Part shown: positions 62,300 to 64,000 of the stretch, in pieces
Layout: every line of letters starts with the position of its first letter
Position numbering within the stretch: position 1 is the first letter of the stretch
Source: Microvirga lotononidis
GTDB lineage: Bacteria; Pseudomonadota; Alphaproteobacteria; Rhizobiales; Beijerinckiaceae
DNA length: 64,000 bases
Direction of reading: 5' to 3'
NCBI RefSeq assembly: GCF_034627025.1
Contig: NZ_CP141048.1
Coordinates: 2,926,001-2,990,000 of the forward strand
The notes under the pieces: model-generated
Database searches by the model: none
What the model was told of the DNA's origin: nothing
What the model saw: the letters and a program-made list of their open reading frames with translations, nothing else
Translations under genes and position numbers: made by a program

Positions 62300-62887
62300 T
62301 CAGGCCGCCGCAACCTCTCCGGATGCGGTGAGCGCCTGAACCAGATCCCGCGCCGTGGCGATCCTGGCGAATTCGAAACCCAGGGTCGCCACATGCGTCC
62401 GGTGGACCATTTCCGCCGGAATGGTGCCGCCCCGGCCGTCGGGGAGGTCGAAGCAATCGCAGGCATCTTCGGCCAGGATCATGCGGTAGCCCAGGTTCGC
62501 TCCCATGCGCACGGTGGTCGACACGCACATGTCGGTCGAGATGCCGAAGGCCACGATGGTGCCGATCCCGAGCCGCCGCAGGCGCAGGTCCAGGTCGGTG
62601 CCGATGAAGGCCGAGTTCACGCTCTTGCCGACGAGCGGCTCGTCGCCCTTCGGGCCGAACCCCTCCCGGAAGGCGTTCCCCGGCTGGGCCGGGCCGAGGG
62701 TCGAGCCCGGCTCGACCGAATCGTGCCGGACATGGACGATGGGTCGACCGGCGGCCCGCCAGGCCTCGACGAGCAGCAGCCCGTTGGAATCGACGGCCGC
62801 GTTCCAGCGGCGCGGCCAGGACGGCTGGTCGAAGGCTTTCTGCATGTCGATGGGTAGAAGGACGGCGTTCGTGAGGTCGGAAGGCAT
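62300..62887 (-). CDS. Isochorismatase-family cysteine hydrolase
   Basis: A 195-residue hydrolase with the family triad visible: Asp in LLPIDMQKAF, Lys in VGKSVNSAF and Cys in GISTDMCVSTTVRMG. Cysteine hydrolases of this family act on amides such as nicotinamide or N-carbamoyl compounds; the substrate is not predictable here. AAGGAG precedes the ATG at 62887. It is divergent from the Lrp-type gene 120 bp away, which probably regulates it. Confidence 0.9.
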   Translation of the reverse strand: MPSDLTNAVLLPIDMQKAFDQPSWPRRWNAAVDSNGLLLVEAWRAAGRPIVHVRHDSVEPGSTLGPAQPGNAFREGFGPKGDEPLVGKSVNSAFIGTDLDLRLRRLGIGTIVAFGISTDMCVSTTVRMGANLGYRMILAEDACDCFDLPDGRGGTIPAEMVHRTHVATLGFEFARIATARDLVQALTASGEVAAA

Positions 62888-63007
62888 CGATGGCTCCTTG
62901 TGCAACGAGGCTCAACCTTCGGTGAATGTTCGGCCGGTTGCACTCGACAAGATGACGGGCCGACCGGCTATATGCCGGTCTTTGGACCCTCAAGGCGGAT
63001 TCCCGGC

Positions 63008-63442
63008 ATGGCGCTGGACGAGAAAGACAGGATCCTGATCGCTGCCCTGCGCAGGAATGCGCGGGAAAGCCTCGTGGGCCTCGCCCGCAGCGTCGGACTC
63101 TCGCGCAGCGCCACGCAGGAGCGGATGCGCCGCCTGGAGCGGGAAGGGATCATCAAGGCCTACACGGTCGAACTCGCCTCCGAGCACGATCCGTCCGTGC
63201 GCGCCATGATCGCCGTGACCTTCGAACCGGGCTTCCGCTGCAAGCAGGTGGTGCCGCGCCTGGCCGGCATCCCGGAGATCGTCGCCTGCCATTCGCTGAC
63301 GGGCTCCATCGACCTGATGGTCAGCGTCGCCTGCGAGTCGAACGCCAGTCTCAACCGGATCAGGGACGTGGTGGCGTCCGTCCCCGGAGTGGCGACCGCC
63401 ACGACGCATATCGTTCTTGCAACGGAATGGGCGCGGGGTTAG
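63008..63442 (+). CDS. Lrp/AsnC family transcriptional regulator
   Basis: A 144-residue regulator. The helix-turn-helix lies in LRRNARESLVGLARSVGLSR, then SATQERMRRLEREGIIKAY, followed by a RAM domain with SLTGSIDLMVSV. The MALDEKDRILIAAL start at 63008 is typical. It is divergent from the isochorismatase-family hydrolase gene. Like the first Lrp gene in the window, it is followed by an orphan leader element reading toward its 3' end. Confidence 0.92.
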   Translation: MALDEKDRILIAALRRNARESLVGLARSVGLSRSATQERMRRLEREGIIKAYTVELASEHDPSVRAMIAVTFEPGFRCKQVVPRLAGIPEIVACHSLTGSIDLMVSVACESNASLNRIRDVVASVPGVATATTHIVLATEWARG

Positions 63443-63472
63443 CCGGTTCCTCCGGCAATCCGGGGCAGGGCA

Positions 63473-63800
63473 TGTCAAAGAGCCAGCACCTTGTGGCCCG
63501 CGGCTTGCGCTGCGAGCCTTTAAGGAGATCGAGGGTGGCGCGGCGGGCAGCCCGGCTCGATGTCTAAGTGTGAATGTGAGAGCCGAACTGCTCGTCACGC
63601 ACGGTACTTTTAGGCGTTTAAACTTGGACCAGCACAGGGCTGCCAAGGGCCTCCTGCCGCCGGCTGCGTGACCGGCGGGCAGGACCGTGCCGGATCCCAC
63701 ACTGTGCGACGCCTCGCGAAGCGCGCCCCTCGTCGGATCAGGCTGTGCAACGATATAGCCAAGGTTCATCCCCCTGTCAAGAACAAAGTGAGAACATAAC
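63473..63800 (-). repeat. Orphan rRNA-leader-like element, copy B
   Basis: This ~328-bp element has the same orientation and plan as copy A. The promoter lies at its high-coordinate end and the boxA-like sequence (GGCTCTTTGACA, 63473-63484) at its low-coordinate end, only 30 bases from the Lrp stop codon. No rRNA or tRNA sequence follows. The middle segment differs from copy A by substitutions and small indels. Confidence 0.65.
63752..63780 (-). promoter_or_regulatory. Near-consensus sigma-70 promoter of leader element B
   Basis: TTGACA (63775-63780) and TATATC (63752-63757) on the minus strand are separated by 17 bases. The hexamers and spacing are the same as in copy A. Confidence 0.75.
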
Positions 63801-63819
63801 GTTGCTCTCGGAGCCTTGC

Positions 63820-63850
63820 CGTCATGACCGCAACAGGTGCGGCCATGACG
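63820..63850. repeat. Reduced copy of the palindromic intergenic repeat
   Basis: GTCATGACCGCAACAGGTGC followed by GGCCATGACG keeps only the outer GTCATG/CATGAC arms and a shortened centre of the paired repeat family. The surrounding 63801-63986 shows no gene. Confidence 0.55.
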
Positions 63851-63986
63851 TGGAGGGTGGCAGGGCCGGGGCGTGAGGCGCGGGAGGAGAGAGACGACGT
63901 AGCCGCTCGTGGGCGTCATTCAAATCGTGCTAAGAAATGGATCGGCCCTTCCGGAAAGCGGCATCACGAGCGAGCATCGGTGACAC

Positions 63987-64000
63987 ATGAGCCTTGAACT
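63987..64000 (+). CDS. Possible start of a gene running off the window
   Basis: An ATG at 63987 opens a frame (MSLE) that continues past the edge. Only four codons are visible, so neither the gene nor its product can be judged. Confidence 0.2.

Overview
The window is high-GC alphaproteobacterial chromosome. Gene order and protein style (ileS-lspA followed by two M16 peptidases, lsrB-like regulator next to trxB, greA next to carB, carA next to yqeY, a 2-Cys ohrR/ohr pair, DUF3095, DUF992 and DUF3775 proteins) point to Hyphomicrobiales. The family Methylobacteriaceae (Microvirga-like) is my best guess. No tRNA gene, rRNA gene, CRISPR array, intact insertion sequence or prophage was recognised.

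Layout. 1-6.3 kb: DUF3095 cyclase-like protein, msrB, ileS, lspA and a small exported protein. 6.5-12.7 kb: an M16 peptidase pair (one zinc-binding, one without the zinc motif), short-type pgi and mutL. 12.9-15.5 kb: NarL-type response regulator and its histidine kinase. 15.7-19.4 kb: a decayed sulfatase-like locus (a formylglycine-generating-enzyme fragment fused to what looks like a sulfatase tail), an Ig-like exported protein, an exported HAD phosphatase, a glycine-rich exported protein, a lipoprotein-like stub and a PilZ protein. 19.6-33.2 kb: aldo/keto reductase, DUF4242-cyclase fusion, uvrB, DUF808 membrane protein, phytase-like esterase, small proteins, a C13 peptidase, two small DMT-type membrane proteins (DUF486, YnfA), a PQQ-dependent sugar dehydrogenase and a VOC protein. 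33.3-40.4 kb: two colinear 665-residue RTX proteins with seven-repeat propellers flank a TctC-type binding protein, an aspartate aminotransferase and a coupled small ORF. 40.6-48.6 kb: DUF992 protein, a divergent EF-G paralogue, fadD-like ligase, a probable AbcR-type small RNA, LsrB/VtlR-like regulator, trxB and an ELM1-family protein. 48.8-63.4 kb: an Lrp regulator, greA, carB, SDR, GtrA, MFS exporter, methyltransferase, ohrR/ohr, cupin, carA, yqeY, an isochorismatase-type hydrolase and a second Lrp regulator.

Most notable: (1) a probable AbcR/alpha-r15-type sRNA just downstream of an LsrB/VtlR-like regulator; (2) two copies of a ~325-bp element with a near-consensus promoter and a boxA-like end, resembling orphan rRNA-operon leaders, each aimed at the 3' end of an Lrp/AsnC gene; (3) the RTX paralogues, whose last ~766 bp are identical while their propeller halves have diverged; (4) the fused sulfatase/FGE scar; (5) an EF-G paralogue whose G2 and G3 motifs lack the usual catalytic residues.

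Starts were moved inward from the longest frame wherever a ribosome binding site or the family's usual N-terminus supported it. All family calls come from reading the translations by eye, with no database search.
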